A stretch of 64,000 nt of DNA from Castanea sativa (taxonomy: Eukaryota > Streptophyta > Magnoliopsida > Fagales > Fagaceae). How positions within the stretch are numbered: the first letter of the stretch is position 1; every line of letters starts with the position of its first letter. Under the pieces are notes generated by a model. That model was not told where the DNA came from. It saw nothing but the letters and a program-made list of their open reading frames with translations, and made no database searches. Positions 37,214 through 50,019 of the stretch are shown in pieces. The stretch is from NCBI RefSeq assembly GCF_040712315.1, contig NC_134017.1, positions 20,981,822-21,045,821 of the forward strand, written 5' to 3'. Position numbers and translations under genes: made by a program.

Positions 37214-37527
37214 GCTTAAAAGAATCAATGATATTGCTTAAAAGAATCAATAAAAATTACATTTTGTTGCACAAAATGTAATTTTATATAACAAAATTGC
37301 TAAATTTAGTACACATATGTATAATAAATTTAAAAAAAAAAAAAATTGGGAGCCATTGCCCCTAGTCCAAATGATAGTTCCATCCCCGTTGTCACACGAT
37401 TAAAAGGGGAGTGTGTAATAAAATAAAAATGACGTAATAACATCTTCCGTCTGGAAAATGGTGGGAAATAGTGCCCAATTCACATCCAACCAAAGAAAAG
37501 GAAAAGCCCCACCGGCCAAGTTATCCA

Positions 37528-37677
37528 ATGACCAAAGTCAAAACGAGTCTTGCTATTTTGATTGTTGTTACTACAAGATTATTGTTGTTACTACAAGATT
37601 GTAGTGCATCATCACTACTCACTAGGGTCCAACCCTATCCCCCAATGGATGAACATGGAGTAACAGGGGAGACGTAA
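37528..37677 (+). CDS. Candidate small secreted peptide, 49 aa (unrecognised)
   Basis: The frame opens with ATG at 37528 (MTKVKTSLAILIVV), followed by a second Leu-rich run, so residues 6-22 look like a signal peptide ending near CSASS. The rest (about 20 residues) is hydrophilic with QPYPPMDEHG. The words encoding the Leu-rich part include a direct duplication of ATTGTTGTTACTACAAGATT at 37560-37600. The sequence just after the stop codon is GTAAG-like, so the exon might instead be spliced. I do not recognise a family; chance is possible. Confidence 0.25.
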   Translation: MTKVKTSLAILIVVTTRLLLLLQDCSASSLLTRVQPYPPMDEHGVTGET

Positions 37678-39723
37678 GAATGTTGCTGAGTGGACTGGTT
37701 TATCCTAGGAATATACCAGTCCTTTCAGCTTTTTTGCAACACTTCTTTGTGTGGTTTTCTAAGTTCCTTTTTTTTTTGCCGATGGTGGTGGTTTCCTACT
37801 TATGATCATACTTGAATTGACTTTTTTTTTTTTTTTTGGGATTCTTTATGTACTTTGGTGCTCCACCGAGGTCAACTTAGGAGATTTTGATTTGTTAAAA
37901 AACGATTCTGAGCGTTTTGTACCACAAAAATCATAGTGGCTGGGGCACTAAAAACCATAGAAATTTGATTAAACCTGTGACAGGTTTTCTGCACAAAAAC
38001 AATGATGTTTTGCGAAATCAAACATTGGCCTGTAGTTTGTCCTGTATGATTTAGCATGCAATTACCTTGAAGGATCAATCTAATTAATGGTAGACAATGG
38101 AATTACACTTTAATATATTGTAGACATAATCATAAGACATTCGCATTGGCAATATATGCTGGTGGAATCGAAACATATATGTATCATTAACAACATTTCT
38201 TATTTGCATATTTCCTCCAAATCGGGGTGGAGAAATTGATAATCAATGCATATTAAATCATATGATTCATTATATCATTTAAAATGTAACATAATTATTA
38301 ATAAGTAAGTCATGCAAGTAAATATTCTTTAAATTGTCACATAATAGATCGAAGAAACTTTCCTCTAAATCAATTAGGAGAAAATTTTTGTCTAAAAAAG
38401 ATATAATGCATTTGGAAATTTTGTAAGAGGATGCTAAAGTAATGAAATTATGAAAACCTTTACGAAGAAGCTTAGAAAATTTGTTTAAAAAATACTTATG
38501 AGGAAAGGGCGTTGAGGTATTTTGCCAAATTTTTTCTTCTTTTATGTTTTTTTTGTGGATGGAGCGAGCCGTAAGTGTATTGAAACAGTTACATTGGTTT
38601 GAAATGGTGAATTATATAATATAATAAGAGGTAGAAAATGCACCTTTGTTTTCACCTATTAGCTTGCTTAATAGAACACTTTCATTATTTTTTATTTTTT
38701 ATTTTTTTCCTTTCTCTGATAAAAGAACAATTTAATTATCATTGCTCCTAGTAGTGATTATTATCCTAATTAATGCTCCTTTATCCTTTTTATCTCTCTT
38801 TTTCCCCTTTTAAAGAATATTTAATTAATAATTCTTTGTTTAATCATTAATGGAAATATGATGACTTTAAGTTCTTACTCATAATGATTATTTCCCGGAT
38901 ATGCTTCAATGTAGTTTAGTGTACTACACAGAGAGATTAGTTGCACAAAAAGTAATGCAAAAAAAATTAGTAATTTTCATTGGAAAGGTCTCTTTTTCTT
39001 TTCCTTTTTTTGCTTAATATTGGAAAGGTTTGTGCGAGCGAAGTTTGTTGTGCTCTATTATTTTCTTTTGATAATTCGATATTTGGGCTCTATTATTAGT
39101 ACTTTTAAGACTATAAATCTTAACCCCAAGTTTCGAAGTCAGTGAGATAAGTTCCACTCTCTATTTAAAAGACTATTCAAAATTTGATATGCAAGGCATT
39201 TATGCTGTTTTTGACCAAAAAAAGGGGGCATCTAAGATGTATAAGATTGAGAATTTTTTAAAATCAAAAAAACAAAAAAAGATTGAGAGTTTTTATATGA
39301 TCTTCAGACTTTGGGGTCGGTCATTTAGACCCACATCGGCCGCATCTTTTCCAATATGCTAAGAGTACTTAATGGCTATATATGTAGGCATTTAGGTATA
39401 TTAATACCAAACAATTAGACTTAATTTAGCTAATGCAGTATGCTAGCATGTGCGAATAATGTCTTCTTATGTGAATTAATATTCCTTTCAATACAATTCT
39501 AATAGAGTGGGCAAGTTGCTTGCATCTTGGGCCATTGTTTAGAGATCAACAGGTTGCATTTAAAAGAAACCAAAAAAAAAAACCCTCCAACTTTAGTTAT
39601 TACCTTTGAACTTACGCTATCAGGTTACATAGTAATGGAAAGGTAAGAAACGATATATTTATAAGTATCTAATTAAAGTTTGTTGTTGATGATGTAGAAT
39701 GTAGGTTTTTTTTTTTTTGAGAA

Positions 39724-39750
39724 ACACACACACACACACATATATATATA
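39724..39750. repeat. (AC)n(TA)n microsatellite
   Basis: Eight or so AC units followed directly by five TA units. Confidence 0.9.
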
Positions 39751-40038
39751 GGGGAAAGGGGATGAAATAAGGGAATGTAGAATGTAGAATGTAGGAGGTA
39801 GAATCTACACATATATGTAGAATGTAGTTGATTGTACAGTAAAACTGAATTGATGTATACAGTAATGAACCACAATATCATATTGGCATTGGTGCGGTGC
39901 AAATTAAAGCCCCTTGGATAATTGGGTCATTATATATTTTATATTGGACAAATTAAGTTTTCATACAAATCAATTTGGAGGATTCTTCCAACCCATTATG
40001 TGGTCTATTATAAGATCACCTAAGTGTAATAAATCACA

Positions 40039-40039
<1 letters not shown>

Positions 40040-40084
<45 letters not shown>
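40040..40084. repeat. (TA)n microsatellite
   Basis: A perfect TA tract of about 45 bases. Confidence 0.95.
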
Positions 40085-40087
<3 letters not shown>

Positions 40088-41152
40088 TCAAAAAACCCCT
40101 ATGACAGAGCTTAATAGATTCCTAAAATCAAACCAACACTAGGCACATCAAACTTAGGATTGAGGATAATTGAAACAAATAAGGTCAATGTTGATACCAG
40201 AATTTTAAAGGGCAGCTAAGCCTAAAGTAAATGATAAGCCCAATAGCCCCTGAATAGGCACAAGAAAACCCATGAGCAGACAAAGAAACTCATGAATAGG
40301 TGCAAGAGCCCCCTAATGAGTATTAAAGCCCATGAATAGTGCACAAGCCCACAAATGCAAAAGCTCATTAATGCACAAACACAACTCCATCCATAACTCT
40401 TTCGATCTTGAAAATCCAATATCTAGCAAGGCCCAAACCTAATAGCAAAACTTGGCCCTAACAAATTGCAAAAAATAGGCCACTCATTAGTCAACAAGGT
40501 AGCTTAAGTCTTATATTCAATTGCTTAAGAGTCTTGTAACTTAATGACATTGATTAGAAATTCTTTAATATAAGAGAATTTGCATTTAAACCACTCATCT
40601 TCCACTTTTAACCGATGAGGCTGGGGGAGGAGTCTCATATTATGCTTGTCCCTAACTAACAAGCAGGTGGTCCCACTTGTAACTATCAAGTCAACCCAAG
40701 CATTTAAGGAAAGAATAACTGTCAATATCAGAATTCTCGCCAAAGAATGATTGTTATCACAACTTTACCATAAAACTAATAACTAAAAATCAAGAAATGT
40801 TCAGTGTTTTAGTATTAAATTGAGTTCCCTGCATCAATTGTGGTAAAAGAGTGATTAATCTCCTATTCCTTGAGTTTTATTCTAAAAGTAAAAGAATAAA
40901 GTTCCTCCAACCCCCATTATGTGACAACTCAAAAGATTATTCACACGTATTTTTAGTCACATAATTTTTACTCAATATAAAATTACGTCAATTTGGCTAG
41001 AGAGTCTTTAATAGCTCAATTTCAACTGAGACTAATGGAACGAAAGTGAAAATTAGATGATTGTATTGAATTTAAAAAAATGTTAGACATTACGTTTAAT
41101 TTGTAATTTAGCCTTATTTAAAAAAAAAAAAAAAAATTGCATCTTACATATA

Positions 41153-41951
41153 GTAGGTGTGGGAGGGATGAATCCGAGGAGCAAAAGTATGAAGCATTTG
41201 AACATTCCAAAGAGACATTGTTGGGCTCACTCTTCATCGGATTGGGCTCAGCCCAGACGAGATAGCCAAATGCCAAAAATTGAATAAAATGTTCAGTCTG
41301 AGGAGCGAGCTTACCCTAAGGAACTGAAGTCCCAGTCTAAAATTAACATGATGGGTGGTTGAAGAAGAGAGTAGAGATGTGCAAGCAGGAGAAGTAGAAA
41401 GCTTCCTAATAAAGCATCCATCATCTCCGCATTAAATGTATTGTACCAACTCAGCCTGCCATATTGAATGGCAGAATGATATCTAAAAAGTGTTTTTACA
41501 GCAACTTACTCTACCACTACTAGCAAGGCACTAATGGGATAGGTATCTAAGTAAGGATCCATAACAGCCTAAGTGGAGGGCTGTGATGAGGCCCCAGCTA
41601 TTATAAAACGGAAAGAGGCTCCCTTAAGACGGGGGAAAAAAATATTTGAAAGGAGAAGATAAAGGGCAATGAGAAGCTTTGTAACCAAGAATTGAATAAT
41701 ATATGAACAAGTGATCCTCGGACTAATCCAAGGAAGAGTTAATACATAATTTTGCCTTTTTTACTAGTAATTTTTCGTATTTCTAATGACCTAAGAATTT
41801 GACTTCTCTCTAAATTCCCTAATGAAACCATTGGGACCTAAAAAGACGGACCTTGGCAACCTATATCTACAAATTAATTGTATTGAGTCTCAACATAATA
41901 ATTACCCACTTAACTTGGATTGAGCTGTGGATATCCGCCCCCTACAGTAGG
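41153..41951. mobile_element. Solo LTR with 5-bp target duplication
   Basis: The LTR spans 41158-41946 (789 bases). It begins TGTGGGAGGG and ends CCCCCTACA, so it has TG...CA ends. It is flanked by the identical word GTAGG at 41153-41157 and 41947-41951. A TATA-like TTATAAAAC lies near 41600. No internal retroelement sequence or second LTR adjoins, so it is the product of LTR-LTR recombination. The strand cannot be set firmly; the internal TATA suggests plus. Confidence 0.8.
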
Positions 41952-42358
41952 TTTTCAATAAATATTTATTTTTTAATTATGATTTTATTAATACAAATTT
42001 TCTTTAATGTACATATAATCTCTAATTAATGCATATATCACACAAATATTCTATCAAAATTTTGGCTGGCATCTATGTATATATATTAATAGGTAAAGTT
42101 TAGAAAAAATTCAATTAGATTTCAAATTGGAATTCGATTTGAGTCTAATTTTACGTCACGTGTCTCATCTAATCTAAATTTTAAAATTTTTATGCCAAGT
42201 GAGTTACTTCAGTGTAAAAATTGGATTTCAATTAGAGTTTGAAATTAAATGATTTTATATTTATGAGCCATTTTTTTTTGTATAACTAAAAACAATTCAA
42301 ATATATTAGTCATTTATATATCATACCATGACTATGTACGATCTATTACTAACTAGGT

Positions 42359-42432
<74 letters not shown>
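42359..42432. repeat. (TA)n(GA)n compound microsatellite
   Basis: About 24 bases of TA followed by about 50 bases of uninterrupted GA. Confidence 0.95.
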
Positions 42433-42437
<5 letters not shown>

Positions 42438-42939
42438 ATTAGAATTAAATTGAATTTTGCTTTTGTTAGTTTTCCATACAAATTAAATTATTTAGATTTT
42501 TTTAGTTATTTTTTCTCCGAACTAATAAGCATATTTTTCTATACTATTTTTATTTATATATTTTGTATGCGAAGATATTGAATGTAACAAACTATAACTG
42601 AGTTAAACGATTTCATGCACCTATCCATACTAATTTAGGAGATACTATTTGACTAATTTATTATATTATTTTGTGTTATATTTAGTATAATTTCACAGAA
42701 AATAATTGTGAATTGATATTATATATATAGTATCAAATAGTAATTTTCAAAATTATATACGTAATTACAATGTAATAAGAAACTTGGTGTAACCAATATC
42801 ATAAAAATTGCACGTAAAAACTATTTTAGCACCTCCAAATGTCCTTCAGCAAAAAAAAAAAAAAAAAAAACTCAAAATATCCTAGTTAAACTATATCCGA
42901 TATGTTTAATAACCCAAACTAACATTAATAATACCATTA

Positions 42940-42981
42940 TAATTTATTATTCCCGTGCGTAAGTATGGGTTATATGCTAGT
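42940..42981 (+). mobile_element. Helitron-like 3' terminus
   Basis: The plus strand has CCCGTGC-GTAA-GTATGGG, a 7-bp stem with two wobble pairs, then seven bases and CTAG before T. This fits a Helitron 3' end. The 5' end is not located. Confidence 0.45.
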
Positions 42982-43510
42982 TGAAATAATATATCAAACA
43001 AATAAGAGTAAATAAAGAGGAATACTTATTAAGAAAAGAAATTTAAGATTGATATCCAAAATTGCTTCCTCCAAGCTTATAAAGTTATAATGACAAGACA
43101 AGAAGAGAAAATACAATCACCCACAATATTAAAAAGTTTTTTTTTTTTTTTTTTTAGAGAAACGTAAAATCATAAGAGTTGGTTTTGTAGGTCCTAAGTT
43201 CTTATAATACCCATGAGATTTTAAGTTCAAAATTTTTCGCCAATTAATTTGGGCCACTTGTATGGAATTACTCATTATAATAACTGAGTTAGTGCATGTG
43301 TGTGGAATCTAAAAAGGAAAAAAAAAAAAAGTTCTTTACAATTAATTTCGTCTAAACATGTGTATTATTCAAGTTGTATTAGTATCTTTCACGTTTGTCT
43401 GTGCAATAAGTATAATACCAAGTATTCGGTATTCCCAACCCCTTTGTACCATAAGGTCAAACTTAAATACATGATAAGGCAAATAAGGTCAAAGTGAAAA
43501 GGGTGTACAA

Positions 43511-43670
43511 AATCAATCTTTGCCGTCCATCCTAACGCGTAAGAATAATCAACGGGTATGGGTGCATTGGATGACAGCATAGGGAAGACTCTTGTGAAAC
43601 TCAATCTCTACCGTCCATTCTAACATGTAACAATAATCAACGGTTTGGAATCGTAGGATGACAACATGAG
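43511..43670 (+). repeat. Direct duplication upstream of the short beta-prime-COP gene
   Basis: Two copies of a roughly 70-base unit lie about 90-95 bases apart. Each has CAATCTnTnCCGTCCATnCTAAC near its start, then AATAATCAACGG, then GGATGACA-CAT. They sit about 220-380 bases before the ATG at 43891. They may be a promoter duplication or repeat remnants. Confidence 0.55.
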
Positions 43671-43772
43671 AAAAGTCCTAGAATATGAAAAATTTGGTAA
43701 ACTGAGACTTTGAACGATGCATGAACTGAAGTGAACATGCAGTTCCTTAGCTGGAAAGCTTCCCCTGGCCCT

Positions 43773-43791
43773 AATATATATATATATATAG
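43773..43791 (+). promoter_or_regulatory. TATA-rich core promoter candidate
   Basis: A TATATATATATATATAGAG tract lies about 100 bases before the ATG at 43891, at a plausible TATA-box distance. Many TA tracts occur in this window by chance, so the call is tentative. Confidence 0.3.
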
Positions 43792-43890
43792 AGATACACT
43801 GCTCCATATTCTTACACAAATTCGATCCACCCAATATTTTACGAGCAAATATTTTCTACCATTGCCTTTGCCTTCGTCTTAACTTGAAAA

Positions 43891-46685
43891 ATGGTGAGTT
43901 ACTTCTTTTTTTGTTGAACATTGTGTTATTTGTGTTTTTTTTTTTAATTATTATTATTATTAATTTTTTTTTTCTATTTCACGATGATTATTATTTATCA
44001 TAAGATTAAAATACCAATTAATTTTTGATATTGGTAGAGTTTGAATCCAAATTTCTTTTTCAAGAGACAAGGGACGTTATCAATTAAATAAACCGGAATT
44101 CACTTATGAACTGTCTTCCAATAAACCTCATTTTTAAATTCACAATGTTCCATTCTTGAAAAGAAAAAATCAATTACTTTGTGAAATATGCATTTCCATT
44201 TTTTTAAAAAGGTACAAAGCTAATTTTAAAGGTATTACGATTACCATATTTAGATCGTTGAAGATTCTTTAAATATAGTTACTTAGAATGTCCTTAAATT
44301 TCACATTAGTGGGCGACCAATAGGCATATTTGAATCTCTAGGCAAGATGCCTATGGCATATGGAACATAGTTTTAACTTTTTAAGTGTAATTGAGAGTCA
44401 AAGTTTAGTGCTGGACTGACAAGGTTCTCCTTTTGGTATACAGGCACACGCACAACAATCTCTCTCGCTCAAAATTGAGGTATTGCAATGTTTTACTTAA
44501 CTCATTTACTTTTACATTCAGGTAAATTCCTTGTTGTATTAATTTTTTCAAATTGTTTAACTAACCTGCTGATTGAATATTTCTGCGTCAGAAAGAATAT
44601 GTTCAAAATTCAGAAAGAGTAAAATCTGTGGATCTACATCCAACTGAGCCATGGTAGTTACATATCTTTTCAGTTAAAATTTAATTACATGATTTTCAAC
44701 TTTAAATAAGTTTGTTTTTCTGTACTTGAAAATACAAGGATAATACAACTAATGTATGTTGCATACTACTTTCTGATGTAGGATTCTAGCAAGTTTGTAT
44801 TCTGGAACTATAAGTATCTGGAACTACCAATCAGAGGTAAAGCAATATTATGTTACATACCTACACCTTCTATCTTTATCAAATAGTACAATATGTCGAT
44901 TAATCTAGACTAACTAAAACATTTATGAATATTACGTAAATATGAGAATGCAAGTGGGATTCAGAAATTTAGTTATAAGTTCTTTGAAACATTTTGCATT
45001 TGTAATTGATTTTTCTCCAAGCATTTGGTTTTAACTTGGTTATACAATTCCAGACTGTGGAGAAGTCTTTCAAGGATACTGAGTTACCAGGTAAATGACA
45101 TATATTTGCCTTCCCCAATTGATAATGTCACAAACCATATCTTTCTTGCATTCCAATTTTCTTCAGAGGGGGTCTTACTTATATTCTGCACATCCCTTTA
45201 TGTGCTTGCAGTCAGGTCAGCAAAGTTCATAGCACGCGAAAACTGGATAGTTGCTGCAGCAGATGACACATTTATTCGTGTCTACAATTATAACACACTA
45301 GAAAAGGTTAAAGAGTTTGAGGCACATAAAGACTACATTCGGTGTGTGGCTGTCCATCCTACCCTTCCATATGTGCTGACAGCTTCCGATGACATGGTTA
45401 TAAAGCTTTGGGATTGGGAGAAGGATTGGATATGTATTCAAATCTTTGAGGGACATTCACATTATGTGATGCAAGTTGCATTTAACCCAAAGGATAACCT
45501 TAATTTTGCAAGTGCATCACTTGATGGTACCATAAAGGTATTATAAGGTTCATTGGTCACTACCTTGTTAACTGCATTTTAAGGTTTCAATACTTGTGTG
45601 ACACCCCATAATTTGGTAATGGTTAATCCTGTAGATATGGAATATTTCCTCCCCTGCTCCAAATTTTACATTGGATGGCCATTTCAAAGGTGTGAACTGC
45701 ATTGGGTACTTCACAGGCGGCGATGAACCAAAAATCTTAAGTGGCTCTGATGATTTTTCTGCTAAGGTTTGCAACCTATTGCTCTTTAATTTGAGTTACG
45801 CAGAGAGTTTAATTTCATATGCTTGTGTCAGTGTGGGTAAAGATTTGAATCCATTCTTTGAAAAATTCTCTACGAACAGGTGTGGGACTCTCAAAGCAAA
45901 AGTTGTTTGCAAACATTAGAGGGCCACACACACAATGTTACTTCAGTATGTGTTCATCCCGAGCTTCCCATAATTATTACTGGTTCCGAGGACGGGACTA
46001 TTCACATATGGCATGCAACAACCTATAGGTAAGATCTGTATGATTGAAAATTTCCACATTCTATGTTCAGTAGGCTGACAGATTTTTCCATCAAATTCTC
46101 TTCCTTATATTGCTTTCGAAGAAGACTTATGTTATGTACTTGCCTTTTATCTCTACTAGAGCCCTGGTAGTTGTTGCACATATACCTATAAATTTCTTTG
46201 AATTTTTTTTGAAACTTTAGTAAGACTTTGGTTAATTCGTCTAAGTTTTGGTTTCAAAGCTTCTATATAAATCTGATTATTTTGCAGGCTTGAGAACACA
46301 TTAAACTATGATCTTGGAAGAGTTTGGGCAATTGGACACAAGAAAGGATCAAACCAGTAAGATTCTTGATTTTTCTTCATTTATTTTTTAGGGGTGTGTG
46401 TGTGTGTGTGTGTGTGTGTGTTCAGAGTTGCAGGAGATTTTTAGATCACTATTAGATAATGTAAACATGTGAATGAGTCATTGAATTATCAATTTTGTGC
46501 CTATAGCATATTGAAATTTATTTATTTTCTAGTGTGGAAGTGTAAGAAAAACTGTTTTCCGCATGCCAGTATTAAAATTAAATACTACTACATTCCGTTT
46601 ATTCCTTACTGATATTCCTAATCCCTACAGGATTGTATTTGGTTGTGACAATGGTACTATCATGGTCAATATGAAAAGCACTTGA
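43891..46685 (+). CDS. Short coatomer beta-prime-like WD40 protein, 307 aa (10 coding exons)
   Basis: Coding exons: 43891-43893 (ATG only), 44444-44479, 44592-44653, 44782-44836, 45054-45090, 45212-45537, 45635-45766, 45880-46028, 46288-46356 and 46631-46685. All are GT-AG and the frame is intact. The protein is clearly the N-terminal beta-propeller of the COPI subunit beta-prime-[103 protein letters not shown]. About seven WD repeats are present. Normal beta-prime-COP has about 900 residues with a second propeller and an alpha-solenoid. Here a TGA follows DNGTIMVN plus four residues. In the family the N-terminal propeller binds dilysine cargo signals on Golgi-to-ER vesicles. Without the C-terminal parts this protein may not join the coat. 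It is either a functional short paralogue or a recent truncated pseudogene; the intact ten-exon frame favours recent origin or constraint. Confidence 0.88.
46394..46421. repeat. (GT)n microsatellite in intron 9 of the beta-prime-COP-like gene
   Basis: A perfect GT tract of about 28 bases, 38 bases after the exon 9 donor. Confidence 0.95.
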
Positions 46686-49600
46686 GGCTTTCTGAACCTA
46701 CAAGTTGAGGAGGAAGAGTTGGAGGAATTGATTCATCTACTACTGCTGCTACAAATAGTATATGGGGTGTTCTGTATGAATAATTCTATCTTCGAGTTGA
46801 AGAGGAAGACTAGAAAAGGAAGAATTTGAATAATCACTAGTGTTGTTTTACTACTTACTGTTATGGTTATAGGTTCTGGCTTGGTTATAAGTTATAACTA
46901 TGTAATGTCACTAGAATAAACTTCAATGGCATGGATCTATCTTTGTCTTCAGAGTGGAATAGTACAGATGTTGAAAATTATTCAGTCACATGTATACTTT
47001 CATCTAATTAAATAAGTCCTCTAGCTAACATCTGCAAGTAAAAAAAAAAAAAGAATCACATTAAAAGCTGATGGAAGACTTCTTAGTGGAAACATGGTAG
47101 GCACCTTATGAGCATTGCTATTACCAGAATTTTTTCTGGAACAACTGCTCAGATTACATGAATTTGCTCTTCATTTAATCTCATACGCACTATTTTCCAC
47201 CTACACACACAGACAAATGCCAACAAAAAGAAACGTTGTCAATGTATAACAATTATATAATCAGCGAGCCTGTTCTTAATAAATAAGATGGAAGAATTGA
47301 TTAATTGATTAATGCTTCAAAGAAATCAAGGCCTCTAAGTATGATAAAATGGGTAAATTTAAAGAAAGTCCTAACCTCCTGCGCTTAAGTGCTTCTTTGG
47401 AGAATAAAAGATGGTTAAGATTCTGCAGACTGCAGTGGATATGAATAATTTCCAAGTAGTAAATGGTAATAGTAAACTGTTCACATTTTAACAATAGTTC
47501 TCAAAATTGAAATTCAAAAATATTTTGGTATAATATGGCGATCATCATGAAAAATAAAAAATCCTATAGGTCTACTTGAATTTCAAATAATAGTAATATG
47601 CCAATTCTCATCCTTCTATCTGCTTGCTTTTAACTATGACAATCAATTGTGTTATCTGCAAACCAAAAATGTTGCTGTTGAAATTAATGGATCAAATTTG
47701 TCTCTCTCCTTAACATGCCTTCTAGCAGCAAAAATAACAAACATGTACCTAGTCAATTATAGGTACTACTAATTAGAATTGAGACAATTAATATATCAAT
47801 TTTTAAAAATGTTACACAGTTAAAGAATAAATGTGGAGAGAGGAAATCGTTGTCAAGTTCCCAACTGGAGAAAGGGTTTTCGAGGATAGTTAATCATGGG
47901 GAAGAGACTTGTTCCAAGAATGAAAGAGCTCTTAATTTATTTGCTTATTTTTGTAAACATGTTTTGCAAATATACTTTCAACTAGTATTATTATTTTTAG
48001 CACATGTTGTGAGTGATACTAGTAGCTATACTAATTTGCATATGGAAGAATATATATACTTTTGATTACACGTGTTGACTGACTCACCATAGTCTTACAT
48101 AATTCATTACCAGAAAATGCAAGGAAGTATGGGAAGATAATTAGTGCATGGTCCTACAACAAAATGTCAAAAAAAATAAAAAAATTGTTTTAATTTTTTT
48201 TTATTGAATAGAATGATAAATGAAGGGTAAATTACGTATTTGGTCTCTATCCTAATTGGTACTAATTTTTCATTTTGTAATTTTATCAAATAGTTAGAGG
48301 ATACATAACAAGAACATAACTAGATAAAGATAAAATACAGCAAGAAAAGGATACATAGAAATAGAGTGAAATAGGCCTTTGTAGCATACCTTGAAAGTCA
48401 TGCTTAGTTGCACTGGTGGTGCTTGGACAACCACCTCAACCAGTCCAACAAAGCAAAGTAATGAGATGGTTTGTATTTTTGAAACTTTAGTTGAAGACGG
48501 TCAAAATTAGATGATGCTACTTAGAAGGATTTGTATTGAGAGAAGGTAGAGAAGAGTTACTGGATTTCTGAAAAAAAAAAAAAAAGGTTTAAAAGATGGA
48601 TGAGGTATTGAGCGGTAAAAATAAAATGAATTTGGGTGTTCAAAGTTCAAACAGTATATAGTTTGGGTTTAACAACAGTTTGGTTTCTGTCTAAAGAGAT
48701 GATGTTTTATTATTGGTTGGGAATTTTTGGGAGGATCACTTCCACAATCCTTCGGTATGTCCTAATAATTTCTCTCAATTGAAAGCTAAGTTGTAATTAA
48801 GGTTCGTTTGGGATCAGTTTATTTTGCTGAAACTGAAAACTTTTTTCTGAAAGTACTATAGATAAAGCTAAAAATTAGCTGAAATAGTACAGTGGAACTC
48901 ATGAATAGAACCAAAAGTACAATAAGACTCATGAATAGTAGCAAAATAAATTGACAAAAATAATCTTTGTCAAATGGACACTAAATTGGATTTTCTCTTA
49001 ATTTTGGTGTTAAGAGATTCAAGTGTCATTATTGTTGTCTTCTTGACTTTTGTGTGAGGGGTTAATGCATCATTCATTTTTGGCTCAAAAATTAAAAAAT
49101 TTAGATGGACATGTAGTGGAAAATTAGCTATCTAATTTAGAATCTAACTAGCAAAGCACTTGTGCAATGCGCAAATAATACTTTGAAATATCATGTGAAA
49201 AAATTATATAGAATGTTCAAAATATGTTAAAATAAAAACATAAAGTAATGTCGCAATAACATAAAAATATTTTTATTAAATTAAAATAATACAAATTTAA
49301 AGGGATAAATAAAATTTTATTTTATTTTTTAACTTTTTAATCTCAAGAGGACAAAGAATTTGACTATAGCATAATGGTTATAGAAATGAGTTAAAATAAC
49401 AAATTCATTGTTGAAAAGCAAAAGTTTAAAATGGCACACACATGTCTATTACATTTTTCACTTAAAGTAAAGAGCCATTAAAGTGTAAAAGAACAACGTA
49501 AGAATATTGTAGTTTAAATAGTAATAAAAGCATTTTAATCTATTCCATATATTAATGTTTACTATGTGGTGTAATAAGTTATTTGTTCACTTAATCATAG

Positions 49601-50019
49601 CTTTTTAAATTTTTTTTTTATACAAGATAGAAATTCTACTCTAGCCTAATCTAAGTTTATATGTGTGTAAAATTCTTTCCTAGAGATTTGAACCTTGGCC
49701 TATGCCCCCCACACCTCAAAAGCACTTATAGCTTTTTTTCTTTAATACATTAGAGTTAGCAAAAGTTATTTATAATTGGCTTAAGGAAATATTATAAAAA
49801 TTTTATGACATCATGTTTATGTTAGTAGATTATGATAGTGGTAGGTTAAATGAAATATCATTCTAATACAATTTTAATATGATTTTTATGTATATTTCCA
49901 GGAAATATGTATATTTTATTGCCCATGTACATTTTGAAATATAAAAATATTTTTATTAAAAAATATTTAGTTCTCAACTTGGGATCGTATTGTGAAGTAT
50001 GTTGAACACATCCATTTTC
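46686..50019. other. 3' flank and intergenic stretch
   Basis: The first part is the 3' UTR of the beta-prime-COP-like gene. After that I see no gene. The segment at about 48800-48980, with GTTCGTTTGGGATCAG at one end, TCAAATGGACACTAA at the other and CTCATGAATAG repeats inside, looks like a common non-autonomous DNA element. Its ends could not be set. Confidence 0.4.
49148..49182 (-). mobile_element. Possible Helitron-like 3' terminus
   Basis: On the minus strand GCGCATTGCACAAGTGC (short GC-rich hairpin) is followed by TTTG, CTAG and T. The stem is only about four pairs, so confidence is low. Confidence 0.3.

Larger units (their letters stand above)
35163..41152. other. Gene-poor intergenic stretch
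   Basis: AT-rich DNA with homopolymer runs. Separately listed items are a MITE-like piece (37044), a small ORF (37528), and microsatellites at 35951, 39724 and 40040. A short degenerate repeat with words like CCCATGAATAG.GCACAA lies at about 40240-40380. No other gene is recognised. Confidence 0.4.
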
